Of a DNA stretch of 36,381 nucleotides, positions 1-8,607 are shown in pieces. The notes beneath the pieces are model-generated. The model saw only the letters and a program-made list of their open reading frames with translations, was not told where the DNA came from and ran no database searches. The translations under genes were made by a program, and so were the position numbers. Origin of the DNA: an uncultured Akkermansia sp. (GTDB lineage Bacteria > Verrucomicrobiota > Verrucomicrobiia > Verrucomicrobiales > Akkermansiaceae). The DNA is taken from assembly GCA_947628035.1 (NCBI GenBank), contig CANQYL010000012.1:1-36381 (forward strand), given 5' to 3'. Position 1 is the first letter of the stretch; the number at the start of each line of letters is the position of its first letter.

Positions 1-17
1 AAAATGCTATGCTCTTG

Positions 18-71
18 GGTGACCGTTTATTTTGAGGCATCGGCCTTCGGTGACTTTTTCTTTTGAGGCAT
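18..71 (+). repeat. Left-end tandem repeats of the insertion sequence
   Basis: Two 23-base copies lie at 18-40 and 49-71. Both begin GGTGAC and end TTTTGAGGCAT, and they match at 20 of 23 positions. The second copy lies inside the 3' end of the transposase frame. Duplicated terminal motifs of this sort usually serve as transposase binding sites in integrase-type elements. Confidence 0.7.
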
Positions 72-1308
72 TACGCCATATCGTTTCGCTATTTCGTCCC
101 GCTCTATTTCGCAATCCGGTGCCTCCTTATCCATCTCTCGTATCATCTGCCATACCCTTCGTAGCCCATTCTGGTTCATTTTAACCATCTTAAATGGATC
201 ATTGGTCTGTAATGCCCTTTCAATTGCTTGCTTTGTCTGCTCTCCCGTGCCTTCCCATCGCATGATCCTTTCCGCCGGCGTTAGCGGACAGTCTTCATGT
301 CTCCTCTTCTCTTTGCTTCCTATTCTCTCCCGTGAGATTTGTTTAAGCTGCGGGCGATACAAGTTGTTGTAGAGTGACCAGCATTCGCACAATTCTTGCA
401 TCATTTCCATGACCTGCTGGTAACCGTACCTATCATACCCGAAAAAGTCGCGACAATGCGTCAAATTCTTCTCCTCGACGTACGCCTGGTCATTCTTCAC
501 TCCTGCTCGTGAGCGCGTCAAATGCAATCGCTCGCCCATTGTTTCTCTCATCAATGACCACCTTATTATCTCCCAGTTCATAAACTCTCCCCCCATTGTC
601 TGTATCTATTCCTAGCCACTTGAATGGGCAGCTCTCTTCTGCCCCTCCATAATGATCTATCACCTTGCGCGCTGAGCGATTCCACATCGCTCTCACCTCT
701 GTCCATCCACTCCATACGTCCGTCACCGTTAACAACCACACAAATGACCCACTCATATCCCCTCCGCATAACGCTACGCAATCCGCCTCCAACCATCCCG
801 GCTCATGCACGTCCCACTTCTCACTGCGTTGTTCTATGAGTCCCTTCACTGCATTCACGCTATGCCCTATGCGCCAGTTCTTCTCCCGTGGTTCTCTCTT
901 GTGATACTCTCTGATATATCTGTCTATCTGCGCTGCGCTTATGTTGCATATGCGCTCCTTTTCTTCCTCCTCTAAATACTCGCGCCTTTTATCGTTATTC
1001 CATGACTTTAACCACACTCTTAACGCTCCTTTTAATCTCCTCCCGCTCCAATAACCTGTCATATTCCATACCGTTCGTATGACTCTCTTGTCTTTATCTG
1101 TGTATTTGCGTGGTCTGCCCTTATTTTTTCTCCTTCCCTCTCCACTCCCATCTCTTTTCCCGGTAAGAAGTTTTTGTGCATATTTGCGCGTATATTCTGT
1201 TATTTCGCAGTATTGTGTGAGTATTTCGCCTCGGGCTTTCTTGTATCTGAGCCTTGCGTACTTGTTGCGATACTGCTCGGTGAGTTCTTGTATGGTTTCT
1301 TTTTTCAC
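27..1308 (-). pseudogene. Frameshifted integrase-type DDE transposase
   Basis: Read from 1308 leftward, the first frame encodes a basic N-terminal helix-turn-helix region, a linker and the first part of an rve integrase core, with a first catalytic Asp in LEADCVALCGG and a second in GIDTDNGG. The reading then has to move to another frame, which supplies EFMN, the TRSR...KNDQAYVEEKN block with the catalytic Glu, and the usual C-terminal LYNNLYRP segment, ending at 27. The break lies at a run of six G (plus-strand CCCCCC at 589-594). Removing one G would restore one continuous protein of about 425 residues. All catalytic residues are present across the two frames, so the lesion is recent, or a homopolymer sequencing error, or (less likely) recoding. 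A simple -1 slip would not join the frames. Confidence 0.85.
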
Positions 1309-1323
1309 GGCTTTTTTTTGTTC

Positions 1324-1411
1324 TTTTTTCGGCGTCCTCTATTTTTGAGGTAACCGATCCTAACTCATTGTACCATTCCTTCTTTTCGGCGTCCTGAATT
1401 ATGAGGTAACG
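1324..1411 (+). repeat. Right-end repeats of the insertion sequence
   Basis: Two related copies lie at about 1324-1355 and 1380-1411. Both contain TTTTCGGCGTCCT followed, a few bases on, by TGAGGTAAC. They resemble the left-end motifs through the shared TGAGG core and can be aligned with them in either orientation because the motif is partly palindromic. They lie between the transposase start and the flanking DNA, as expected for the right terminus. Confidence 0.65.
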
Positions 1412-1691
1412 CGTTTGCCCTGAACACAAGCCTGATGAGCTTGACTGGTGGAGAGCGACGTGGTAGAATGCGACAGTTCCGTTCAGGGATAACAAGCTGC
1501 TACCTATCCGCCCGTCCTAACGAGAGGTTGCGCATACCGGAGCAGCGCGTTCACGATGATGGAACGAACAGACACGAACGTGTTCGGGTGCAGGATGACG
1601 GCGAAAGCGTTGGAATCAAAATGCCGGACGCAGGCACATCGTATGACATGACAAATCTGCAGTAAAAACAAACGCTTAACGCCTGAGACCC
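1412..1691 (+). other. Spacer between insertion sequence and the 1692 gene
   Basis: This stretch holds a good rightward promoter (1441-1469) and then about 215 bases of apparent leader before the ATG at 1692. A 76-codon open frame (1435-1665) runs through it, but it begins upstream of the predicted transcription start and has no recognisable composition, so I do not call it a gene. No clear terminator or known riboswitch core is recognised. The leader is long compared with the roughly 10-20 base leaders elsewhere in this window. Confidence 0.5.
1441..1469 (+). promoter_or_regulatory. Sigma70-type promoter for the 1692-7465 gene set
   Basis: A -35 box TTGACT (1441-1446) and a -10 box TAGAAT (1464-1469) are separated by exactly 17 bases. 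It is the only strong promoter seen before the 1692-7465 set, whose members have gaps of 9 bases or less. It lies immediately outside the right end of the insertion sequence, so the element has not displaced it. Confidence 0.7.
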
Positions 1692-4232
1692 ATGTCCTAC
1701 CAGATTATCCACACCAACGTGTATCACCGGCAAGGGGAGATCGCAACCGATGCCGAGGTACTGGCTCGCAGCGTCCGTTTCCCCGTCCAATTGGAGGAGA
1801 AACTCCTCAAGAAAGCAGGACGAGCTGTTTCGGATGAGATGGGGCTGTGCGGACCTTGTTACAGCTATCATTGCGTAGGTGAGGCCTCAGAGCGGCTGCA
1901 TATACTCACCTGCTCGACTTGCAAGGGGGGAGGAGAAGCCGCGACAACTCTCGTGCATCATATCGTTCTCACAGAAGCGGAGATCTTGACGTTAAGAGCT
2001 GCAAAAAGACCCGTTACACCGGCAGGAATCGCCCTCCTCTTGGAACGGCAAGGAATATGGATACATAGAGAACATGATCTGATGCAGAGGGAGTCGGATA
2101 CCTCCGTTCTGAGGCTTGCGGCCTCCTGTCCTGATTCGGACAATCAGCCCGCGTGGTTCATCTTTACCGGAGACAACGCGAACGCACACATTTTGACGAA
2201 TCCGCCTTACTCGGAAGGCTGCCTTCTGCTCGTTCCCCCAGGAACGTGGACACGAGATCTACTGCGTCTCGTGCACGAGAGTGATTCTCTTGACGGACAA
2301 TGGGGCTGGGGAACACCCTTCTGCACCAATGCGAACAAAACTGATGCCACCTGCGTCAAGCAACGGCTTTTCTGCGCTGTGCAAGTTCCCTTACGTGAGC
2401 TTGAACAAGCCACACACCTGCCCGTGCTGGAGATAAAGCGCGGGATCCGTGGGCAGGAAACGGTCAGCGCGAAGCCTTTACAAACTGTACCGAGGGAATC
2501 GACACCAATGGCAAAACCGCTCGAGGGATCAACGGGACACGTCTCACCTCCTTCAACAAGCCGTTTGGAGTCTCTTCCTCAACCCTTCTGTCGTTACACC
2601 GAATACACGAACGAGAATCTCATTGAGTTGTCCTCGCCCGATCAACTCGCCTCCTCACGAAGTTGGCTGTTCAGCACCGTTGTGACGACGGCTGTTGCCT
2701 CCATCATCATCGGCACGGCGCTATGGTTTTTCTTAGGCGGAGGGAACGATGGAGAGGAGGAAGAATGGAGCAACATCCCTTTTCTTCATCACCAAGCAGC
2801 TTCCGAACTCCAAACCGAGGAACAAACTGAGGAAGTAACCCTTGAGGACAATATCGAAACGAGTCGGCAGGAAGCGCCATCCGCTCACCCCTCTGTCCCT
2901 CCCGAAGTGCCTACCCCAGAGACAGCGACTGCCTCCACGCAACTGGGTTCTGTCCAACCCCCAGACGACACAAGCACGGAACAGGTATCCTCTCCGAATC
3001 CATCCCCGTCCCCCCTTCCGGGAAAGATGAAAGCCTATTTTCCCGGGGACACTTTGCCGAGCGAGCTCCTGCCGGGGGACACCGCGGAGTTCACAAGCGG
3101 GCGATTGATCCTGTGGTACCACACGGATGCCTCCGGTTCCGAAATTCCGAAACAACAGATCGTCACTCTCAGGGAAGGAGAAAACTCTCTCAGAATCAAA
3201 AAATCAGGAGGGGGCTTCTATCAATTCACGGTTATGCGGGGGAAAGAACGCGACACCGAATATCCGGAGATCCTGGTAAGCGTTTCCCACGGCAAGCTGA
3301 AAGAATGCAGCGTCAAGAATATGCCCGCAGCTGTCCAAATCCCCGTCCTCGATGCTCAGGGGAGCTCTCTGAATTGTTTTCTGCTCATCCCGGAGGTGAA
3401 GACGCGCATCTACCCCACTCAGCGGAACGACCTGCCACAAGCAGATACCCCCTTACACGTCTCCCACCTCGACTCTTGCCTCACTGTCTCCAAATACGAG
3501 CTCAAACCCATTCTGCGCGGTAAAAATTATCCATGGATATCCATGCTCTCCCAGCAGACCTGCGAGTTCGAACCGGAGATGACGCTCTACCTGCCTCTCT
3601 TCGACGCGCCAAACCGCATTGTGGTGGCACCAACAAAAGGAGCCTATACCTGCGATCTTCGTCCCTACCCGACAGATGAATCAGGCGTACAAACGGTGAG
3701 CTGTCGGGTGAAGCAGGTGTTTGACTGCCGTGCAGCCGTACGCGCGGCACTGCGTTCCTACGCTCACTCGGTACGACAAGGTCATGCAGCGGAGAACACT
3801 GTGGCGCACCTCTACTACGTACTCACCGAGCTGAATGAGGCTCGCGGGAAAGAGCGACGCGAGCGGATCATCGATTATTACGCCTCCCTCTTTCGTGCCA
3901 CCCAATTTGGTGATTTCCTGCGTGAAAATGTTCTCAAGGGGTATGAAGAACTCATGCCGACCCGCAGGGACATCCGCGAAAACATGGACTCCGTGCATGC
4001 AGCTTCTCCAACACTGCGAAACAAGCTTATGGTGCGTGAAAACGATGAATTGCTCCTTAAAGCCGTCAAAAAATCATTTGCAGATATCATTCAGAGTGTC
4101 TATGATGATGAGCGCAAAAAATTCACAGAATCTTCTCTCCCGTCGTTCAACATCAAACTCACAAGAGTACAGTTCAACAAGAAAGGTGAGTTGATCTGGT
4201 TTTTTGAACTGAGTGTTTTATCGTCCGCCTAA
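1692..4232 (+). CDS. Large single-pass membrane protein with GAP1-N-like N-terminal domain
   Basis: An 846-residue protein of no assigned function. Residues 1-235 resemble the N-terminal domain of GTPase-associated protein 1 (GAP1-N2-like). The similarities are an opening IIHTNVYHRQGE, then LARSVRFP near 24-31, LVHHIVLT near 87-94 and a WGWGTPFCT block near 204-212. These families are known from NTPase-linked conflict or signalling systems, but the match is from memory of motifs. A proline/serine linker follows (about 255-320), then one membrane helix (about 324-348), an acidic stretch with EEEE, and a long Pro/Ser/Thr-rich linker to about 445. A larger C-terminal region (450-846) is probably periplasmic and has a helical part from about 675. 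The stop overlaps the next ATG by one base, so the two proteins are probably made together. No Shine-Dalgarno is visible before the ATG. The assignment to GAP1-N is moderate and the biological role is unknown. Confidence 0.8.
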   Translation: MSYQIIHTNVYHRQGEIATDAEVLARSVRFPVQLEEKLLKKAGRAVSDEMGLCGPCYSYHCVGEASERLHILTCSTCKGGGEAATTLVHHIVLTEAEILTLRAAKRPVTPAGIALLLERQGIWIHREHDLMQRESDTSVLRLAASCPDSDNQPAWFIFTGDNANAHILTNPPYSEGCLLLVPPGTWTRDLLRLVHESDSLDGQWGWGTPFCTNANKTDATCVKQRLFCAVQVPLRELEQATHLPVLEIKRGIRGQETVSAKPLQTVPRESTPMAKPLEGSTGHVSPPSTSRLESLPQPFCRYTEYTNENLIELSSPDQLASSRSWLFSTVVTTAVASIIIGTALWFFLGGGNDGEEEEWSNIPFLHHQAASELQTEEQTEEVTLEDNIETSRQEAPSAHPSVPPEVPTPETATASTQLGSVQPPDDTSTEQVSSPNPSPSPLPGKMKAYFPGDTLPSELLPGDTAEFTSGRLILWYHTDASGSEIPKQQIVTLREGENSLRIKKSGGGFYQFTVMRGKERDTEYPEILVSVSHGKLKECSVKNMPAAVQIPVLDAQGSSLNCFLLIPEVKTRIYPTQRNDLPQADTPLHVSHLDSCLTVSKYELKPILRGKNYPWISMLSQQTCEFEPEMTLYLPLFDAPNRIVVAPTKGAYTCDLRPYPTDESGVQTVSCRVKQVFDCRAAVRAALRSYAHSVRQGHAAENTVAHLYYVLTELNEARGKERRERIIDYYASLFRATQFGDFLRENVLKGYEELMPTRRDIRENMDSVHAASPTLRNKLMVRENDELLLKAVKKSFADIIQSVYDDERKKFTESSLPSFNIKLTRVQFNKKGELIWFFELSVLSSA

Positions 4233-6370
4233 TGTCACGCGCCTCCCATCAATCACCCTGGCGAACGCTTCGCCGTCTTGCTTTATCCGGAAAAAAGGAT
4301 GAGGCGGAAGCATTCTTGTTGCGCATGCTCAAGGACAACCCGGACGACAGAGAGGCCAGAGCCGAACTGACCCGTCTCCAAGCAGGGCAGAGTTTGCTCT
4401 GCACGGAAAGCAAAAAAGAACGCAAAAAGCGGGTTTCCCAGGAAGTACGGGAATCCATCGACAAAGTCATCCAACGTTACGGGGAACCTCATATCCTCTC
4501 TTGCTCTTCCTCCGACGACCTCCATGCTCTCCGTAAGCAGTTAAAAAATCAACTCAGCCTTCTCAAAGAAAACAAGACACCGGCACCTCAAGGCACGGCG
4601 GATTTTTGTCAAATGCTTGAAAGGGAACTGAGTCGGCGACGAAAGAAAGGCTCGCGCGTCTTGTTCCGATGGCTCGGCGGCTGCTTTTTCGTTCTTCTTG
4701 CGGCAGGGGGCGCCTTGTGGCTACTGCACCGACGGGCTCTCTCCCTCTGCGACCAGCTGGAAGCCTCCCTCAGAGCGAACGAATGGGGAAAAACAGAACA
4801 ACTTCTGCAGGCAACGGATACAGGCATTAATCGACTACTTGCCAAAAGAATAGAGACCCTGGCGGGAAATGTGAAGCGTTGGCAACAGAGCGTGCCACGT
4901 CGAGCTGCCGAATTCGCCCAGAAAATCAGCCTCTACAAAAAACACCATGCCGTCTCTTCCATCAGCATGGAGGAGCGGAGTGAACTCCTGAGAGAAATAC
5001 GTGCCTTGCCGGAACCCTTTTCCAAGAAATTATTGGCCGATTGGGATGAGCTGTGTCGTCCGGAGCGCGAAGTGCTTGAACGGCAAAAACAGGAAACTGT
5101 CGCCCGCCTTACACTCCCCTACCCTCAGCCAAAACTCAGCGGGAATCTGGATGAGGACCTCCCCGTGTTACGTACCGCTGACAAGGAACTCTCCGCCCTA
5201 CTGAAAGACTTTTGTAACGCCCAGACCCTCTTCGATCTCGATTCGTCCATCATCGCCTCGAACAAAGACATTGCTGACAGCGTAGCGCAATGCCTATCTG
5301 ATGCTGAGCAACTGAAGCGCGCTCAGGTTCTTCTTGGCACTGCCCGCACTTATGGAGAACATCTCCACTCGCTGAAGGGATTCAAACCTGCCCTGTACGC
5401 GCCGGCTCGGCAAGCGTACACCAGCAGCCGGGAACTCCCGGCGACGGAAGAGGAGATGCAGGCCATGCTGCGTTCCATGCGGCATAACATCCCCCGACAC
5501 CTCCCGGACCACGTTCTGAAGGCCATCCTGCACAGAGGACCCAGTTTTGGTCAACACGCCCCGGCCTCTGTGGAGCACCTGCATATCATGGAGGAACTCT
5601 TCACCTCGGCCTCCTTGCGGCAAGTTCTTTACGAGATCGTGGCTCTCGATGGTCGCGTCATCTACTCCAATGAGGCGCCGAAATTGACAGAAAAAGGAGG
5701 CGCACACCTGGTACGCTCAGACATCGATCCTCAATACAAGCCCGGAGAGAACGCTCAAATCTTTCTGCCGATAGCAGCCGGCATGAGAGTGCGTTGTATC
5801 GACCCCCGTCCGCTTCTCAAAGCCGTGCGCCTGGAACGCGCCACGTTTTTCCTCACGGCGAACCTGCCGGATCTGCTCGGACGCCTCACCTGCATTCAAG
5901 ATGAGAACTGCCCAGCCCTGGCGAAAGCATACACCTTCAACACATTGCTGAAAATTATACACACGCATCCCAAGCAGAAAGTCCTCGGACTCCGTTTTGC
6001 TCCTACCATGGAGAGAGACATCCGTTCCTTCTTGGAGCTAGAAAAGAGTCTGAATTACCCCCTTACTCCGAACTGCTGGCTGAGTCGCTCCACGGCAGCA
6101 ACCGCCGCCGAACTAGCGTTCAATGAATGGTTTCGTGATCACGCACGGCGTGACTACTCAGCCGAAATGAAGCGTAACTTCGAGATTGTCCTGAAAGGAC
6201 GTTCCCACTACATCGGCTTCATCGATATCAACTCCAAGCCCAATTTCAAAGCATTTTATTCTCCTAAATCCGACACCTTGCGTTACTTCTCCAAGGGTCA
6301 GCTTGTCGCCTCCCCCGCCGGGGAACCTCTCCAATCTCCGGATCCTTTTTCACCCATCTTCCGTGATTAA
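4232..6370 (+). CDS. Single-pass membrane protein, partner of the GAP1-N-like gene
   Basis: A 712-residue protein I do not recognise. The N-terminus (about 10-50) looks like a TPR-type helix pair with KDNPDDREARAEL. It is followed by a basic helical cytoplasmic segment, one membrane helix (about 142-165) preceded by ELSRRRKKGSR, and a long region that should lie across the membrane. The part from 170 to 420 is predicted by eye to be mostly helical and charged. The part from about 450 to 690 is more mixed, with aromatic and beta-like stretches such as RSHYIGFIDINSKPNFKAFY. Its topology mirrors the upstream protein: cytoplasmic N-domain, one helix, large outer part. The start codon shares one base with the preceding stop (TAATG), implying coupled translation. 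It is followed after 6 bases by a phosphoesterase gene. No catalytic motif is evident. Confidence 0.8.
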   Translation: MSRASHQSPWRTLRRLALSGKKDEAEAFLLRMLKDNPDDREARAELTRLQAGQSLLCTESKKERKKRVSQEVRESIDKVIQRYGEPHILSCSSSDDLHALRKQLKNQLSLLKENKTPAPQGTADFCQMLERELSRRRKKGSRVLFRWLGGCFFVLLAAGGALWLLHRRALSLCDQLEASLRANEWGKTEQLLQATDTGINRLLAKRIETLAGNVKRWQQSVPRRAAEFAQKISLYKKHHAVSSISMEERSELLREIRALPEPFSKKLLADWDELCRPEREVLERQKQETVARLTLPYPQPKLSGNLDEDLPVLRTADKELSALLKDFCNAQTLFDLDSSIIASNKDIADSVAQCLSDAEQLKRAQVLLGTARTYGEHLHSLKGFKPALYAPARQAYTSSRELPATEEEMQAMLRSMRHNIPRHLPDHVLKAILHRGPSFGQHAPASVEHLHIMEELFTSASLRQVLYEIVALDGRVIYSNEAPKLTEKGGAHLVRSDIDPQYKPGENAQIFLPIAAGMRVRCIDPRPLLKAVRLERATFFLTANLPDLLGRLTCIQDENCPALAKAYTFNTLLKIIHTHPKQKVLGLRFAPTMERDIRSFLELEKSLNYPLTPNCWLSRSTAATAAELAFNEWFRDHARRDYSAEMKRNFEIVLKGRSHYIGFIDINSKPNFKAFYSPKSDTLRYFSKGQLVASPAGEPLQSPDPFSPIFRD

Positions 6371-6376
6371 AAGATT

Positions 6377-6877
6377 ATGCTGGTAGCTGTCTTATCAGAT
6401 GTCCACGATGAGGAAGAGACCCTGAAGCGAGCCCTGAATCTGGCAGAAGAGGTCGGTTGCACACACCTTTTGTACCTGGGAGATTTTGTGGGCACGGACA
6501 CCCTGCGCTGTATGCGGGCAACGTGGAGACACCCTATGGACATCGTCGCGGGAAACAATGACTATCCACGCTATGCCTTTCACAACCTCGTGAGGGAGTA
6601 CCCCGTCACGCGATTCAGCGACGAAAGCGCAGAACTTGAATTGGATGGAAGAAGGTTATACATGGCGCACGTGCCGGGTTATTCCCTGCGAAAAGCTGCA
6701 ACCGACGGACTCTACGATGCCATCTTTTACGGGCATACCCACCGAGCGGATGTCCAACATATCGGACACACCATCATCGCTAATCCCGGGGATATTCAGG
6801 GCAGGTTCGGCAATCCTTCTTTTGCCATCTACAACACCGCTGATAACTCCCTGAGATTTTTTTCTCTCTCTGACTGA
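6377..6877 (+). CDS. Calcineurin-like metallophosphoesterase (YfcE/MJ0936 type)
   Basis: A 166-residue protein covering the whole small metallophosphoesterase fold. The metal-binding motifs are in order: SDVH (Asp8, His10), LGDF (Asp36), AGNND (Asn60-Asn61), AHVPG (His98) and YGHTHR (His120, His122). Members of this family hydrolyse phosphodiesters such as bis-p-nitrophenyl phosphate in vitro with a dinuclear metal centre, and natural substrates are usually unknown. It has no signal peptide, so it is cytoplasmic. It lies 6 bases after the large membrane gene and 9 bases before the phosphopantetheinyl transferase gene, consistent with one transcript. It may be unrelated in function to the two membrane proteins. 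Confidence 0.88.
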   Translation: MLVAVLSDVHDEEETLKRALNLAEEVGCTHLLYLGDFVGTDTLRCMRATWRHPMDIVAGNNDYPRYAFHNLVREYPVTRFSDESAELELDGRRLYMAHVPGYSLRKAATDGLYDAIFYGHTHRADVQHIGHTIIANPGDIQGRFGNPSFAIYNTADNSLRFFSLSD

Positions 6878-6886
6878 TTTTTCATC

Positions 6887-7465
6887 ATGCACTACCTCGT
6901 CTATGATATGCACACCGTGCAGATTCCCCTGCCGGATCCGCAACAACTGGACGCCGTTGAGCGTGTTTTCTTCGCGACGCGGGGAGAAATTTTTCTTCGT
7001 CAAAGAGCTCTGCTGCGGACGGAATTATCCCGTCTCACCGGACAAGAACCATGGAAAATCGAGTTAACTTATTCCGAGCTCGGGAAACCGGAGTGCACTC
7101 TTCAACCCTTCAATCAAAGTCATTCCGGAGACCTTTTGAGCATGGCCTTCCACGACAAGGCTGTTGGCATTGATATTGAGCGGGTACGACCGCGAGCTTC
7201 CATGCGTAAAATAGCTCGGCGGTTCCTGTCTCCCGAGCAATGGAAAATCTGGAATATGCACGGCTGTTTGGAGAAAGAGTTTTATGACAGTTGGTGCGTG
7301 GCGGAGGCCTTAGTAAAGTTGGATGGCGGCAGTATCTTGCAAGCGTCCGATCATCTCTTTTTCTTGGAAGATGGACACGTACGCCTTCTTCAGGACGACG
7401 GGATCAACGTCGAGCTCTTCACCCCTGCGAACGGGTATTGTGGGGCGGTGGCGTACCGTTTGTAA
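6887..7465 (+). CDS. 4'-phosphopantetheinyl transferase, Sfp type
   Basis: A 192-residue enzyme that moves the phosphopantetheine arm of coenzyme A to a serine of carrier proteins. The superfamily signatures are present: NQSHSGDLLSMAF near 76-88, VGIDIE (Asp96, Glu98, Mg binding) and FYDSWCVAEALVK near 132-144 (Glu140, Lys144). The usual W..KEA is W..AEA here, losing one common Lys. Its likely substrate is the acyl carrier protein encoded at 22534-22779, since no other carrier domain or separate AcpS-type gene is visible in the window. It is the last gene of the rightward set and meets a leftward gene tail to tail 2 bases on. Confidence 0.9.
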   Translation: MHYLVYDMHTVQIPLPDPQQLDAVERVFFATRGEIFLRQRALLRTELSRLTGQEPWKIELTYSELGKPECTLQPFNQSHSGDLLSMAFHDKAVGIDIERVRPRASMRKIARRFLSPEQWKIWNMHGCLEKEFYDSWCVAEALVKLDGGSILQASDHLFFLEDGHVRLLQDDGINVELFTPANGYCGAVAYRL

Positions 7466-7467
7466 AC

Positions 7468-8592
7468 TCAGCGAGAAAAAAAGCGAGAGGATATATCACT
7501 GCCGAAGCGGCGGCGTTTGTCGTCCACGACGGCATTCCACCCTGCATCCACCATCTCTGCCACGTTGATGTGTACTCCGTCAGCTTTCATCCGCACGAAT
7601 AGAACCACGGAGCGCTTGCCATCCTGTACGGTGAAGAATCGCGTCCGGCTCTCAAAAATCGCGTCCGTGGATGCAAGTGGGAGATCCGCATCATCTCTGA
7701 GGATGGCGCGATAATTCGCCGGAGCTCGATCGAGCTGCAGCCATTCCTCAGCCTCTTGCACGCTCTTTCCTGTGAATAAATCCCCATCTGCCACCTTGCG
7801 CAAAACTCTGCAAGCAGCGTGCACGGCTCCACGGGTCGCCATGAGCCTTCCGTTCGGTTTCTGCACGTGCTCATACATACGGGCCCTATCCCTGTTGAGG
7901 GCCTGTTCTTCGGAAGGCTGGGGATAGAAAAAGAACCAAGCGACCAACATGAGAGCGAGAGAGAGGAAGAAAGCCCAGCGGCGCAATCTGGAGATACCAA
8001 GTCGATGCATGAGCTCCAGGAAACGAGCCATAGCCGAACCATCCGGAGCCGCAAAAAGAAAACGCGGAGCCTCACGTTGAGGAAGGGCAATGATCTCCTG
8101 AACCGTGAGAGCCGCCGAGGGATCCAACACATCTGCTTCCACCGTGCCGCTTTCATCCTCTTGTTGTTTTTTTTCACGGAAAAGATAGACAAAGAGACCA
8201 CATCGGAAAATGTAGCTGACGAAAAGGATGATGGCGAAATAGAACAGACCCATCGTCAGTTTGCCGTCCTCATACCCAAAGGTGGGAGAGACCCACTCCG
8301 GCGCCCATGCCTTGAGCACAGGGTACACGATCACGCCACTGAGCAACACGAAGAGCATCCCAGAGAACCACACAAAATTTCGTCGTCTGCCGCAAATGCT
8401 TACCAATTCCATGAAGAGCATCGGCAACACCCATATGATCGGTTTGAGCTCATACAGAGTAAATCCCCGCACGTAGGCTATGTTAGGGTTCGGAGGCAGG
8501 ATACTGTCCGGATACGAGAGAAAGTAAAGCAAGCCCAATGCCCCCACTACTGAAAGCAGGCAGCGGATTGTCATTGTGAAAGCAGTGAGCAT
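7468..8592 (-). CDS. Multi-pass membrane protein of unknown function
   Basis: A 374-residue protein with no family I recognise. Hydrophobic segments lie at about 8-26, 47-66, 73-93, 112-138 and 205-222. A cytoplasm-like charged loop with EKKQQEDE sits between the fourth and fifth, and a soluble C-terminal region of about 150 residues follows. The C-terminal part contains MYEHVQKPNGRLMATRGAVH and two beta-rich segments ending in a basic tail. The start at 8592 is 15 bases after the stop of the esterase gene, and a second ATG six codons in (8574) is also possible. It is the last gene of the leftward four-gene operon, so it may assist glycan or envelope processing, but that is only a guess from position. 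Confidence 0.75.
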   Translation of the reverse strand: MLTAFTMTIRCLLSVVGALGLLYFLSYPDSILPPNPNIAYVRGFTLYELKPIIWVLPMLFMELVSICGRRRNFVWFSGMLFVLLSGVIVYPVLKAWAPEWVSPTFGYEDGKLTMGLFYFAIILFVSYIFRCGLFVYLFREKKQQEDESGTVEADVLDPSAALTVQEIIALPQREAPRFLFAAPDGSAMARFLELMHRLGISRLRRWAFFLSLALMLVAWFFFYPQPSEEQALNRDRARMYEHVQKPNGRLMATRGAVHAACRVLRKVADGDLFTGKSVQEAEEWLQLDRAPANYRAILRDDADLPLASTDAIFESRTRFFTVQDGKRSVVLFVRMKADGVHINVAEMVDAGWNAVVDDKRRRFGSDISSRFFSR

Positions 8593-8607
8593 GAGGCGTG
8601 TTTTTTT

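Larger units (their letters stand above)
18..1411 (-). mobile_element. Insertion sequence with integrase-core (rve) DDE transposase, inactivated
   Basis: A transposase gene read leftward fills this segment, and it is bracketed by short repeated motifs at both ends (two copies at the left, two at the right). The repeats probably bind the transposase and mark the element's limits, giving a length of about 1.4 kb. The domain type (rve/integrase core, IS481- or ISNCY-like) is inferred from the DDE-region motifs. I could not identify target-site duplications, so the exact ends are approximate. The transposase reading frame is broken, so the copy is probably not autonomous. It sits upstream of the 1692 gene without interrupting any gene I can see. 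Confidence 0.75.

Noticed and set aside
589-594. Programmed frameshifting in the transposase
   Set aside because: The second frame is reached by +1 or -2, not by the -1 slip usual in insertion sequences, so a plain frameshift or sequencing error is more likely.
1435-1665. 76-codon open frame between the insertion sequence and the 1692 gene
   Set aside because: It starts upstream of the predicted transcription start, overlaps the promoter and has no recognisable features.
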